Origin: JBOGED01 sp050743625
Lineage (GTDB): Bacteria > Actinomycetota > Nitriliruptoria > Euzebyales > Egibacteraceae
Assembly: GCA_050743625.1 (NCBI GenBank)
Contig: JBOGED010000373.1
Coordinates: 1-11,573, forward strand
Reading direction: 5' to 3'
Length of the DNA stretch: 11,573 nucleotides
Shown here: positions 1 through 7,747 of the stretch, one piece after another
Layout of the letters: every line of letters starts with the position of its first letter
How positions within the stretch are numbered: the stretch's first letter is position 1
Translations under genes and position numbers: made by a program
Notes under the pieces: generated by a model
What the model was told of the DNA's origin: nothing
Database searches by the model: none
The model's input: only the letters and a program-made list of their open reading frames with translations

Positions 1-26
1 CCGGCCACCAAGCCAGACCTGGACCT

Positions 27-76
27 TCCCGAACAGGGATTTCGGGGCGTATGTGCCCCCAAATCCCTGTTCGGGA
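27..76. repeat. Perfect 16-bp inverted repeat with nested 5-bp stem
   Basis: Bases 27-42 (TCCCGAACAGGGATTT) are exactly complementary to 61-76. Inside, GGGGC (44-48) pairs with GCCCC (55-59) around the six-base loop GTATGT, with one C-C mismatch between the two stems. Together this is a 21-bp nearly perfect hairpin. No T-tract follows on either strand, so it is not a classical intrinsic terminator, although actinobacterial terminators often lack one. It could instead be a bidirectional terminator between a gene left of the window and the integrase relic, a protein-binding palindrome, or an element end. The structure is certain; the function is not. Confidence 0.8.
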
Positions 77-298
77 CCGACTCGCGCTCACGCTCTTGGC
101 GCGAAGCTTACAGGAGTGTAACTTGAGTCGAGCTTTCTCGTTTCGTAGGCTTGAGCGCAGACGGTCGCGTCTGTGGGCACGCCATCGTTGATTGCGGGTG
201 TCCGCCGCGGCTCACGACGAGTCGGAGATGAAGTGGGGGGCCAAAACGCACCCAGACGTGCGGAAAACCCGGCCCATGGGTTACCTGACGACCTGAGC

Positions 299-1159
299 AT
301 GCTGCACCGGAGCTTCGTACGGATGCTGCGCGCGGCGAACCGCGGCGCACGGACGGTAGAAGCCTACATGCTGGCGATCAACCAGCTCGCGGACCACCTC
401 GCATACAGGACGACGCCTCCCCGCCACCGTCGCCGAGCTGAAGCGCGGGCGCATCGAAAACTTCCTCTCCGCCAAGCTGGCCAGCTCCACGGTCAACCAG
501 CGCTACCGCTCCCTGCACCGGTTCCTGGCCTTCCTCCACGAAGAGGAAGAGATCGCAGCCACCCGATGGAGCGGATGCAGCCGCCCACCATCCCCGAGCA
601 ACCGGTGCCAGTGCTCCAAGAGGAGCCGATCCGGGCGCTGTTGAACACCGACCGCTCACGGGACTTCCTCGACCTGCGGGACACCGCGATCATCCGCCCC
701 TCATCGACACCGCCATGCGCCGCGCCGAGGTCGCCGGGCTGCGTACCGGCGAACTCGACCTCGACCAAGACGTGGCGATCGTGCTCGGCAAGGCCGCCGT
801 GAGCGGGCCTGCCCCTTCGGCAAGAAGACCGCCGTCGCGCTCGACCGCTACCTCCGCGCCCGATCGCGCCACCTCCAGCGCGACCTGCCCAACCTCTGGG
901 CTCGCCCAGAAAGCGCGCTGACCCCTTCGGCGTCGCCAAAATGCTCGACCGCCGGACCCCCGTGCCGGGGTCGGCCACATCCACCCCCGCCAGTTCCGCC
1001 ACACCTTCGCCCACGAATGGCTGTCCGCGGGCGGCAACGAGGGCGACCTCATGCGCCTCACAGGCTGGCGCAGCCGCAACATGGTCCCGCTACGCCGCTC
1101 CGCCGACGACGAGCGCGCCCCGCGACGCCTACTGCCGCATGGCCGGCGACAAATGCTGA
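299..1159 (+). pseudogene. Tyrosine recombinase/integrase, broken by many frameshifts
   Basis: A complete tyrosine site-specific integrase can be followed across all three forward frames. The N-terminal SAM-like DNA-binding part reads MLHRSFVRMLRAANRGARTV (from 299), then ATVAELKRGRIENFLSAKLA (from about 423) and MERMQPPTIPEQPVPVLQEE (from 566). The catalytic domain supplies MRRAEVAGL with the first catalytic Arg (715), CPFGKKTAVALDRYL (810), PFGVAKMLDRR (923), HPRQFRHTFAHEWLSAGG with the His/Arg box and LMRLTGWRSRNM (from 964). The last part is a RYA-SADDERA-RDAYCRMAGDKC tail holding the expected nucleophile Tyr and ending with TGA at 1157-1159. At least seven frame changes are needed, and almost every lesion is an indel. 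The protein cannot be made in one piece. Its presence suggests a former integrative element, but I see no tRNA or att repeat in the window. Family assignment is firm; the start (299 or further upstream) is uncertain. Confidence 0.85.
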
Positions 1160-1315
1160 CCAGCAAACTCAGCGGTATTGGACGAAGCCGTGTACCCAGC
1201 CCGGCTCCGCACGGCCTCCAACAAGGCTGAGCAGACTCCCAACTGATGCAAGAGACTGGCGCATCGACGTCACCGATCACGGATCTACCGCGACCTCGAG
1301 CTGGGATTTTGAGAG

Positions 1316-1717
1316 TCAGCCGAGCCGCCGCACGGTCAGGGGGCGCACCTCGGCAATGCGTTCGAAGTCGCCGTCGATGTGGACGACCCCGAAGTTGTGG
1401 TACAGAGCGGTCTCCGCGATGAGCAGATCCGGGATCGGCGTTCGATGCCACATGCCATGATGGTGCGCCAGATCACGCTGCAGCAGCAGGGCCCGGGCGA
1501 GGACGTCCGGCGGGGCGTCGGCGGGTTCGAAGCCGGCTTGCAACTCGGCAAGAAGGTCGTCGTAGTCACGCGCCGAACGCGCTGAGTACAGCTGCTCCAG
1601 TGCTCCCACCGGACAGACGTGCAGCAGGCCAGCCAGCTCAGCGAGCTGAGCGCCGACGACCGAGTCGCTCGCCCGCACGGCTGCGCTCTTGTCGAGCACC
1701 CAGCCCGCTATCGCCAC
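1316..1717 (-). CDS. vapC: VapC-type PIN-domain ribonuclease toxin
   Basis: This 133-residue protein has the usual length and acidic pattern of a VapC toxin, a Mg-dependent RNase that cleaves tRNA or rRNA in the cytoplasm until bound by its antitoxin. The conserved acids are visible: D9 in VLDKSA, E41 in ALEQLYSAR, D97 in IPDLLIAE and D115/D117 in HIDGD. The GTG start (complement of 1715-1717) is chosen because the PIN fold begins immediately (VAIAGWVLDKSA) and because it overlaps the end of vapB by 10 bp, the usual translational coupling of such pairs. The open frame runs further upstream, but only as the shadow of vapB. The gene is intact, in contrast to the integrase relic downstream and the NLR-like gene on its other side. 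The RNA target cannot be told from sequence. Confidence 0.9.
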   Translation of the reverse strand: MAIAGWVLDKSAAVRASDSVVGAQLAELAGLLHVCPVGALEQLYSARSARDYDDLLAELQAGFEPADAPPDVLARALLLQRDLAHHHGMWHRTPIPDLLIAETALYHNFGVVHIDGDFERIAEVRPLTVRRLG

Positions 1718-1935
1718 ATCTGCTCCGAGGCGAGCACGTCGAGGTCGACGCGGGACGCGAGCCGGGCGAGGTAGCCGACCTGGCGCTCGGCGCGCTCGCG
1801 AGCCTCGTTCTCGGCGTGTTGCGCGACGCGCCGGAGGGCCTCCTCCACCGTCGCTCGCATTGTGCTGCACCCAAGCGCTCGCTGAGCTCGGGTCAACAGC
1901 TCATCGTCAATCTCCAGCGTGGTGCGTTTACGCAT
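1708..1935 (-). CDS. vapB: VapB-type antitoxin
   Basis: A 75-residue protein starting MRKRTTLEIDDELLTRAQRA. This is the typical N-terminus of short actinobacterial VapB antitoxins: a beta-strand followed by helices of a ribbon-helix-helix dimer that binds the operon's own promoter. The second half (EALRRVAQHAENEARERAER, then a tail ending SEQMWR) is charged and helical, as expected for the segment that wraps VapC and blocks its active site. It is first in the operon and overlaps vapC by 10 bp. The ATG at 1935 fits a leaderless transcript, since a -10-like TAGCCT lies exactly at -12 to -7. The gene shows no damage. Confidence 0.9.
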   Translation of the reverse strand: MRKRTTLEIDDELLTRAQRALGCSTMRATVEEALRRVAQHAENEARERAERQVGYLARLASRVDLDVLASEQMWR

Positions 1936-1970
1936 ACATAGAGGCTACTGCTTATGTACATCTCTGCCAA
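1935..1970 (-). promoter_or_regulatory. Leaderless vapBC promoter with overlapping inverted repeat
   Basis: On the minus strand, TTGGCA (complement of 1965-1970) is followed after 17 bp by TAGCCT (complement of 1942-1947). Six bases later comes the A of the vapB ATG at 1935, the geometry of a leaderless sigma-70-type promoter. The arms TACATA (1935-1940) and TATGTA (1953-1958) form an inverted repeat with a 12-bp spacer that brackets the -10 box. This is where a VapB-VapC complex would be expected to bind. The positions are read directly from the sequence; promoter and operator function are inferred. Confidence 0.5.
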
Positions 1971-2010
1971 CGGAGGCGCCTGGGCGGCGCGTCGGGATTA
2001 GCATGTGGGG

Positions 2011-4398
2011 ATGGGTGAGGGCGGGTGGGACGTGTTCGTGTCGTACGGGCACGAGGATGCCGAGTGGGTGACAGTGCTGGCCGCCAACCTGCACCGCGCG
2101 GGTTTCGACGTGTTCTTGGACGTCTGGGAGATCGCCGGCGGGGACCGGTTCGTCGGCCGGTTGGAGGAGGAGCTGCGCGGCTCGACCAACGGCGTGTTGG
2201 TCGTCAGCCCGCACGCTGTCCCGGCCGTGGGTCCGAGCGGAATATGAGGCGATGCTCCGCGCGGCCATGGAGGACCCGACGCGGCGGCTGATCCCCGTGC
2301 TGCTGGCCGACGCTGAGCTGCCGGTGTTCTTGGCGGGCTTGCAGTGGGTCGACTTCCGGGCCGCTCCCACGGGCCCCGCCTACGACACTGCCCTGGACCA
2401 GCTCGTTCGCGCGGTGCGAGGCCAAGCGCCGCGGGACCGCCCTGACCGGGGCAGCGCCCGCGAGCGGCCCGCGGGAGCCGGCGGCGCGAGCTTCCGCCCG
2501 GACGGGCCGGTCATGCTGAGCCTGCGGATCTCGTCTGACCAGGTCAGCCTGTGGGACGGCGGCCGGCGGGTCGCCGAGCACCGGCCCGGCGGGTTGCGAC
2601 CCTCAACGGTGGAGGCGATCAGGGAGCTGCATCGCCGCCGCGCGCTGGGCCAGCCGATCAAGGACGGTGCAGGTCCCGGCGTGGCCGCGGGGCGGGCGCT
2701 GGCCGAGGTGGGGCGGCGATTGACCGTCGACTTCTTGGCCGGCCGGGCCGGCACGGAGCTGGCGGGTCGGGTCGGCGCAGCCGAGCGGCTCAACGCCGTG
2801 GTGGAGCTTGGCATCGAGATCGCGGACGCCCCGTTGGCGGACTGCCGTGGGAGGCCCTGTGGCTGCCGGGCCCCGACGGGTCGGTGCCCGAGGCGGGAGG
2901 GACCTCGTTGGTGTTGCACCGCAACTTGGCGGTGTTCCGGTCGTTGCCGGATTTGGGGCCGACGCCGGCGTACAAGATCCGGGGGCCGCTGCGGATCTTG
3001 GCGGTGATCGGTAGCCCGGAGGCGAACGACGAGGCGGGTGAGCTGCTCAACTACGAGGCCGAGCTGGCCCGCATCGTGGCCGTCGTGGACGCCGCGCGCC
3101 ACCAAGGCGGCGCGTACGTGCGCATGGTCCGCTACGGCACCGTGGCCGCGATCCGCGAGGCGCTGGTTGAGGAGCCGGAGGGGTTCCACGTTCTGCACCT
3201 GTCCTGCCACGCGCAACCCGGCCGGCTGTTGCTCGAGAACGAGGACGGCGGCGAGTACCTGGTCGACGCGCGGCGGCTCTGGGAGGAGGCGGTGCCGGCC
3301 GGGACTGGGCTGCCGCTGGTCGTGCTGTCGGGCTGCTCGACGGGGCTGGCGGTGCGCCAAGCCCGCCGGGGCGGCGACGCGGCGCCGGCGCAGGGTGAGC
3401 AGGCGTTGGCCAGCTTCGCCCGGCAACTGCTAGACCGGGGAGCGGCGCAGGTGGTGGCGATGCAAGCGCCAGTCAGCGACGCCTACGCCACCGAGCTGGC
3501 CGCTGCCGTCTACCAGCATCTGGCCACCGCCGACGTCCCGGACGCGCTCGTCGCCTGGGCCGAGGCTCGCCGGTGTGCGAGCGTGCCCGCGCCCAGCTGC
3601 CGGAGGCCTCACCTCGACGGGGGCTGATCGAGTGGGCCACGCCGACCCTGCTGGTACGCGGCCCCAGGCTGCCGCTGTTCAACCGGCGGGAGCCGTTCGC
3701 CCCCGTGGCCGCCGTCCCTGAGCCGGTGCTGGACCCGGGCGTGGTGGTCCGCCGGGTCGGGGAGTTCGTGGGCCGCCGCCGCGCGGAGCGGGACTGCCGG
3801 CGCATCCTCGGCGGCGGCAAGGCCGGGTTGGTGGTCCACGGGATCGGCGGGGTGGGCAAGAGCAGCCTGGCCGCCGAGCTGGTCCGGGCGCTGGGCTCTC
3901 ATGAGCTGATGGTCTCCAAGGCCGGGGCGGTGAGCGTCGACGCGGTCCTCGACGAGGTCGGCGCCCAGCTGCTGGCCAGTCTCGGCGACGGCCAAGCCGA
4001 CCTGCGCCAGGCCGCGGCGGCGCTGCGCCGGGCCGATGTGGAGTGGACCGACCGGTGGCCGGTGTTGGCGCGGCTGGCCGCGGCGGTGCCGATGGTGGTG
4101 CTGTTGGACAACTTCGAGGACAACCTCGTTGCCGAGGGTGGGGTCTGGCGGGTGCGTGACGGCGAGCTGGCCGCGCTGTTGGCCCGCTGGGCACGCCAGC
4201 CGGGGCGCAGCCGGCTGCTGCTCACCTGCCGGCACCCGTTCGAGCTGCCCGACGGGGCGGCCCGGCGGCTGGGCTGGCATCACCTGGGGCCGTTGTCGGT
4301 GGCAGAGACCGCGAAGCTGATCTGGCAGTTGCCCGGCCTGGACGCCTTGACACCGGCCGAGCGTGAGCGGGCGTGGCGGGACGTAGGCGGCCACCCCG
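2011..4398 (+). pseudogene. TIR-CHAT-NB-ARC (NLR-like) protein, frameshifted and truncated
   Basis: Three domains follow one another. A TIR domain starts WDVFVSYGHEDAEWV and has the probable NADase Glu in DVWEIAGGD (codon 2128-2130). A CHAT caspase-like protease has its His in HLSCHA (3208-3210) and Cys in VLSGCSTG (3334-3336). An NB-ARC/AAA-type NTPase has Walker A HGIGGVGKSS (about 3837-3866), Walker B MVVLLDNFED (about 4092-4121) and a sensor-like SRLLLTCRHP. The reading frame breaks three times. Near 2217, SPHAV should continue SRPWVRAEYEAML. Near 2838, DAPLA should continue GLPWEALWLPG. Near 3575, AEARR should continue VCERARAQLPEA. The last two fit loss of one G each. Family homology stops after WRDVGGHP (4397), where ALEYLDALL-type sequence and a TPR sensor region would be expected. 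ATG 2011 is preferred over GTG 2005 because a -10-like TAGCAT lies at 1999-2004, although no -35 is evident. Proteins of this architecture are candidate abortive-infection immune receptors; this copy looks dead. Confidence 0.85.
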
Positions 4399-4550
4399 GT
4401 CGCGCTCGCCAGTCAAGAACACGCCGGGATCCTGCTGACCTCGCCCCGGCGTATGCCCGGCGCAAGGAGACGATTGGGCTGTTCGTTCGCACCCTCGACA
4501 AGCATCCGGCCAAGGACGCCTGCCAAAACCAGGTGTTCTGGCTGAGCTGA
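4399..4550 (+). pseudogene. C-terminal remnant resembling a DUF5615 PIN-like protein
   Basis: Immediately after the NLR-like homology ends, frame 4399 reads VALASQEHAGILLTSPRR. After one frame change near 4450 it continues YARRKETIGLFVRTLDKHPA and CQNQVFWLS with a stop at 4548-4550. The pattern HAGI(L/V)LTSPRR, then a helix with LVRALD-like sequence, then a final NQVxWL is what I recall of the C-terminal half of DUF5615-type PIN-like putative nucleases, which often pair with small antitoxins. The catalytic N-terminal half is absent. The stop codon shown belongs to the same open frame as the NLR-like gene, so a fused product could in principle be made from the last fragment. The family call rests on pattern memory and is moderate at best. 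Confidence 0.4.
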
Positions 4551-4690
4551 GCCGGCCACGCGACGGGCCTCTGCAGGCCGAGCAACACACGCCGTGGTGA
4601 AGTACTTGGACGTGCGGTCCCCGGTAAAGGCCGGTCTCGGCACGGGCGAGTGGCGTCTGCGTGCCGTGACAAGCGTGTGGAGGGTGGGTG

Positions 4691-5951
4691 GTGGCGATGA
4701 GGTTGGCGGATCTGTTGGCGGGACTGTCACGGCTCGCCGACCTGGGGTTCGGGCTGCACGCGGGTGAGGCGCTGCGTTCGTGGCGCCCTCGCCACCGGGC
4801 TTGGTCACTCGACATGCCGAGCGGCGACCCTCGGGCGGCCTACTACACCGCACCGCTGCACCACGTGGGTTGCACGGGATACGCTCACGAGACCGCGCGG
4901 ATCTTCGGGGATGAGCTCGTCATGAGCGTGGCCCCGGGGCGACGGACCTCGCGGACCCGCGAGACATGTTCGCGACGTTTCTCCCGACGCTCACGCGGGG
5001 ACGCCACCGCTCGAGCGGGCTCGGTTGGCCGTGACGCGACGCTGCGCCTACCGGAGGAGGTGCAACAGGGCGTCTCTCACGTCTACGAGCTGTGGCAGGG
5101 GGCCGGTGTTCCGGCAGGCGACGACATCCCCGTCGCGTCACGAATCGCGCGGCTGACCGGCATCGCGGTGCTGTTCGCCACAATCGGTGGGGCCGACCTG
5201 GCCGTTCATGCGGCGCGGCGCGGCGCGGCGGCGGCATGCTGGATCCGCGGATGGCAGAGCCTTTCGCGGGTCGTGCCGAGGTGTTGCTCGGCGGCCTCAA
5301 CGCCACGGATCCGCGGGCTGCGGTGCTCGATGTCGAACCCGACCGGTCGTGTCCGTTCCGGATCCGCAGCTGGCCGAGGTCGCAGCCGCCTTCGGCGACC
5401 TTGCCGACCTGAAGACCCCCTACACGCACGGCCGTTCGAGCGGCGTCGCCGCACTCGCCCGCAGCGCCGGAGAGCGGCTCCGGCTCCTCACCGGCCGCTA
5501 TCGCGGACCTCGAGGTCGCGGGGTTGCTCCATGACGTCGGCCGTGTTGCCATCTCGGGCACGGTGTGGGAGAAGCCGGGTCGCCTGAGCGCGTACGAGTG
5601 GGGCAGGTCCGGCTGCACGCCTACCACTCCGAACGGATCCTGGCCGGATCGGAGCGGCTGGCGCCGCTCATTCCGCTGGTCGGGATGCACCACGAGCGGC
5701 TAGACGGCAGCGGCTGCACCCGCACCGACCTCCCGATGCCGAGCCGAGTGCTGGCGGCCCGGACCGACCGCGAGGTGGAGGTGCTCCGGCTGGTCGCGGA
5801 CGGGTGCCAGATCGCCCAGCGCCTGGTGATCTCCCGGCGGACGGCCGAGCGCCACGTGCGGCACATCTACCGCAAGATCAGCGGGTCGAGCCGGGCCGCG
5901 GCGGCCCTGTTCGCGATGGAGCACGACCTCCTCAGCGCACGGTATAGGTAG
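4691..5951 (+). pseudogene. HD-GYP-like phosphohydrolase/LuxR-type regulator, decayed
   Basis: The start has a GGAGGG box (4679-4684) placed for GTG 4691 (ATG 4697 is an in-frame alternative). Pieces of one protein are readable in order. MRLADLLAGLSRLADLGFGL up to DELVMSVAPG is in frame 4691. ATDLADPRDMFATFLPTLTR is from 4939, PPLERARLAVT from 5004, and LRLPEEVQQGVSHVYELW up to DLAVHAARR is back in frame 2. MLDPRMAEPFAGRAEVLLGG is from 5236, then PDPQLAEVAAAFGDLADLKT. The HD motif ADLEVAGLLHDVGR is from 5503, and VRLHAYHSERILAGSERLAP leads to the HHERLDGSG motif. The end is a LuxR/GerE helix-turn-helix, DREVEVLRLVADG and RLVISRRTAERHVRHIYRKI, closing with TAG at 5949-5951. At least six frame changes are present. 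There are also internal losses before LRLPEEV and between RVLAA and the HTH. In the intact family an HD metal-dependent phosphohydrolase is joined to a DNA-binding output; the ligand is not known to me. A fragment from 5565 carrying the second HD half plus HTH remains open. Confidence 0.85.
5211..5230 (+). repeat. Four tandem CGGCG units at a frameshift
   Basis: Four exact copies of the pentamer CGGCG run from 5211 to 5230 inside the HD-GYP/LuxR relic, followed by GCGGCATG. This is exactly where the reading frame switches. With four units the protein reads AVHAARRGAAAACW. With three it would read AVHAARRGGGMLDP, which matches the expected continuation. Because the unit length is not a multiple of three, slippage by one unit switches the frame. 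Confidence 0.75.
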
Positions 5952-6020
5952 CCTACCGATGCGCGCCCCGCCGTCTGCGAGCAACCTGGAAACCCACTCG
6001 ACGACAAAGGAGGCACGATC

Positions 6021-6851
6021 ATGGCCACCATCACCGTCAACGGGGTCCGGCTCGCCTATGACGAGGCCGGTGCCGGGCCGCCCGTGGTCTGGGTACACGG
6101 CGGGTTCACCGACCGCCGCGGCGCGGACCTCGTGGTGCCGCTTCTCGCCGAGCGGTACCGGGTGATCGCCTACGACCGCCGTGGGCACAGCCAAAGCGAG
6201 CGGTGGCCGGGCCGTCAGGGCGTGGATGAGCACGTCAACGACCTCGCTGCGCTGATCGAGCAACTCGAGGCGGCGCCCGCCCACCTGCTCGCGAACTCGG
6301 ACGGCGGTGAGATCGCCCTCAAGCTCGCGGTACGGCGTCCTGAGCTCGTCGCCAGCCTGTGCGTGCACGAGCCATCGCTGTATGGGATCCTGCCCGACGA
6401 CCCTGAGGTCAAGCGGGCGGTGCACGACATGCAAGCCCGGTTGGACCGCATAATCGCCGAGTTGGAGCAGGGGAACAACGAAGCGGCGGCCCGCCAGTTG
6501 ATCGAAGCCGTCGCGGTCGGCCCCGGCGCCTGGGACGCGCTGCCCGAGCAGACCCGACGGACGCTCGTCCATAACGCTCCCACCTGGTTGGACACCGCCC
6601 ACGACCCGACCTATGGAGAGGTCGACGTCGACCAGCTGGCCGGGATCACCGCGCCAGTGCTGGTGACCGGGGGCGCGCACAGCGACCCGGCTGACTCCGC
6701 GGTCGTTGCGTGCCTCGCCGACGCGCTCCCGCACGCGCGCCGGTACATCTTCGCGGGTGCGGGCCACGTCCCGCACCGGACACACCCCGACGAGCTGGCT
6801 GGGGTCGTGAAGGGCTTCCTCGACGGCGTCACTGCGACGGCGTCGTGGTGA
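6021..6851 (+). CDS. Alpha/beta-fold hydrolase
   Basis: An intact 276-residue enzyme of normal length for the alpha/beta-hydrolase superfamily, without signal peptide or membrane segment, so presumably cytosolic. Visible features are the oxyanion-hole motif HGG (26-28), the strand-turn YDRRGHSQSE (51-60), a nucleophile elbow NSDGG with Ser93, a likely acid Asp in HSDPADS (D222 or D225) and the catalytic His249 in GAGHVPH. This is the form found in esterases, lactonases and related hydrolases; the substrate cannot be assigned. The start is secure, since AAAGGAGG at 6006-6013 sits 7 bases before ATG 6021. Its TGA (6849-6851) overlaps the GTG of the next gene. It lies 70 bp downstream of the regulator relic, which may once have controlled it. 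Confidence 0.93.
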   Translation: MATITVNGVRLAYDEAGAGPPVVWVHGGFTDRRGADLVVPLLAERYRVIAYDRRGHSQSERWPGRQGVDEHVNDLAALIEQLEAAPAHLLANSDGGEIALKLAVRRPELVASLCVHEPSLYGILPDDPEVKRAVHDMQARLDRIIAELEQGNNEAAARQLIEAVAVGPGAWDALPEQTRRTLVHNAPTWLDTAHDPTYGEVDVDQLAGITAPVLVTGGAHSDPADSAVVACLADALPHARRYIFAGAGHVPHRTHPDELAGVVKGFLDGVTATASW

Positions 6852-7747
6852 CGGTGAAGCTCACGCACCCCGACAAAGTCCTGTGGCCGGACGTCACGAA
6901 GGGTGAGCTGGCCGCGTACCTCGAAGCCGTGGCCGAGCGAATGCTGCCGCACCTCGCTGGCCGGCCGATCAGCCTGCTGCGCCATCCGAACGGGATCGGC
7001 GAGGCTGGCTTTCTGCAGAAGAACTTGCCGCGGACCGCGCCGGCCTTCCTGTCGCGGTGCACGGTGTGGACACCAAGCTCGCAGCGTGAGGTCTCCTATC
7101 CGCTGGCCGACGGCGTCAACGACCTGCGGTGGATGGCCAACCAGAACTCGGTCGAGCTGCACCACTGGCTCGCGCGCTGCGACCGCCCCGATCGCGCGGA
7201 CTGGCTGGTCTGGGACCTGGACCCCGAAGAGGGCAGCGTGCCCGCGGCCACGGCGGCGAGCTGGTTGAAGGCGGTCCTCGACGAGCTGGAGCTGTCCTCC
7301 GCGGTGAAGACGAGCGGCAAGCGGGGGCTGCACGTCTGCGTGCCGGTCGAGCGCCGCTACGACTATGAGGAGCTGCGGGGTTTCGGGCTGGCGGTGGCCC
7401 GGGCGTGCCAAGCCCGCCACCCAGATCAGCTGACCGTACAGATGCGCAAGGCGGAACGGCGCGGACGGTTGCTGCTCGACTGGTCGCGCAACGGCGCGGC
7501 GCAGACGATCGTGGCGGCGTGGAGCCCTCGGGCGCACCCCGCCGCGACGGTGTCGATGCCGCTGCACTGGGACGAGGTCGGTCCAGACCTCGACCCAGCC
7601 GAGTTCACAATCGCCACCTCACCCGAGCGCGACAATTGCTGGGCACAGCTTCCCGCGGCGCGGCGCATCGAGCGCCAACGTGACCTGCTCGCCGAGCAAG
7701 GCTTCCCAAGCGTCGACCAGAGCCCCCGCGCGCACACGCGGGAGTAA
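6848..7747 (+). CDS. ligD: Free-standing LigD-type polymerase/primase domain protein (NHEJ)
   Basis: A 299-residue protein covering the whole polymerase (primase-like, AEP superfamily) domain of bacterial LigD, which fills gaps with ribo- or deoxyribonucleotides during Ku-dependent end joining. It opens with the diagnostic LTHPDKVLWP (5-14). It carries the catalytic pair D123/D125 in WLVWDLDPEEGS, the nucleotide-binding SGKRGLHVCVP (156-166) and the third metal-binding Asp in LLLDWSRN (D211). FLQKN (55-59) and MANQNSVELH (96-105) are also family-conserved. Neither the ATP-dependent ligase nor the phosphoesterase domain is present, and no Ku or ligase gene is in the window, so partners must be encoded elsewhere. 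GTG 6848 forms GTGA with the hydrolase stop and has no good ribosome-binding site, which points to coupled translation; GTG 6845 is an alternative. The gene appears fully functional. Confidence 0.93.
   Translation: MTVKLTHPDKVLWPDVTKGELAAYLEAVAERMLPHLAGRPISLLRHPNGIGEAGFLQKNLPRTAPAFLSRCTVWTPSSQREVSYPLADGVNDLRWMANQNSVELHHWLARCDRPDRADWLVWDLDPEEGSVPAATAASWLKAVLDELELSSAVKTSGKRGLHVCVPVERRYDYEELRGFGLAVARACQARHPDQLTVQMRKAERRGRLLLDWSRNGAAQTIVAAWSPRAHPAATVSMPLHWDEVGPDLDPAEFTIATSPERDNCWAQLPAARRIERQRDLLAEQGFPSVDQSPRAHTRE
7725..7742 (+). terminator. Possible GC hairpin at the end of the LigD-type gene
   Basis: CCCGCG (7725-7730) can pair with CGCGGG (7737-7742) around CGCACA, just before the stop codon at 7745-7747. 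The stem is short and no T-run follows, so this is only a weak candidate terminator for the hydrolase/polymerase operon. Confidence 0.2.

Noticed and set aside
2380..3426. Long open frame of 348 codons antisense to the NLR-like gene
   Set aside because: Its translation is a string of R, P, A and Q without family motifs, and it lies opposite clear TIR/CHAT coding sequence. It is a by-product of high-GC codon bias.
5700..6785. 361-codon antisense frame across the hydrolase gene
   Set aside because: It lies opposite an intact gene with a strong ribosome-binding site and catalytic triad, and has no recognisable domain of its own.
6611..7567. 318-codon antisense frame across the hydrolase and LigD-type genes
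   Set aside because: It covers the ends of two intact, motif-confirmed genes on the other strand and shows no independent support.
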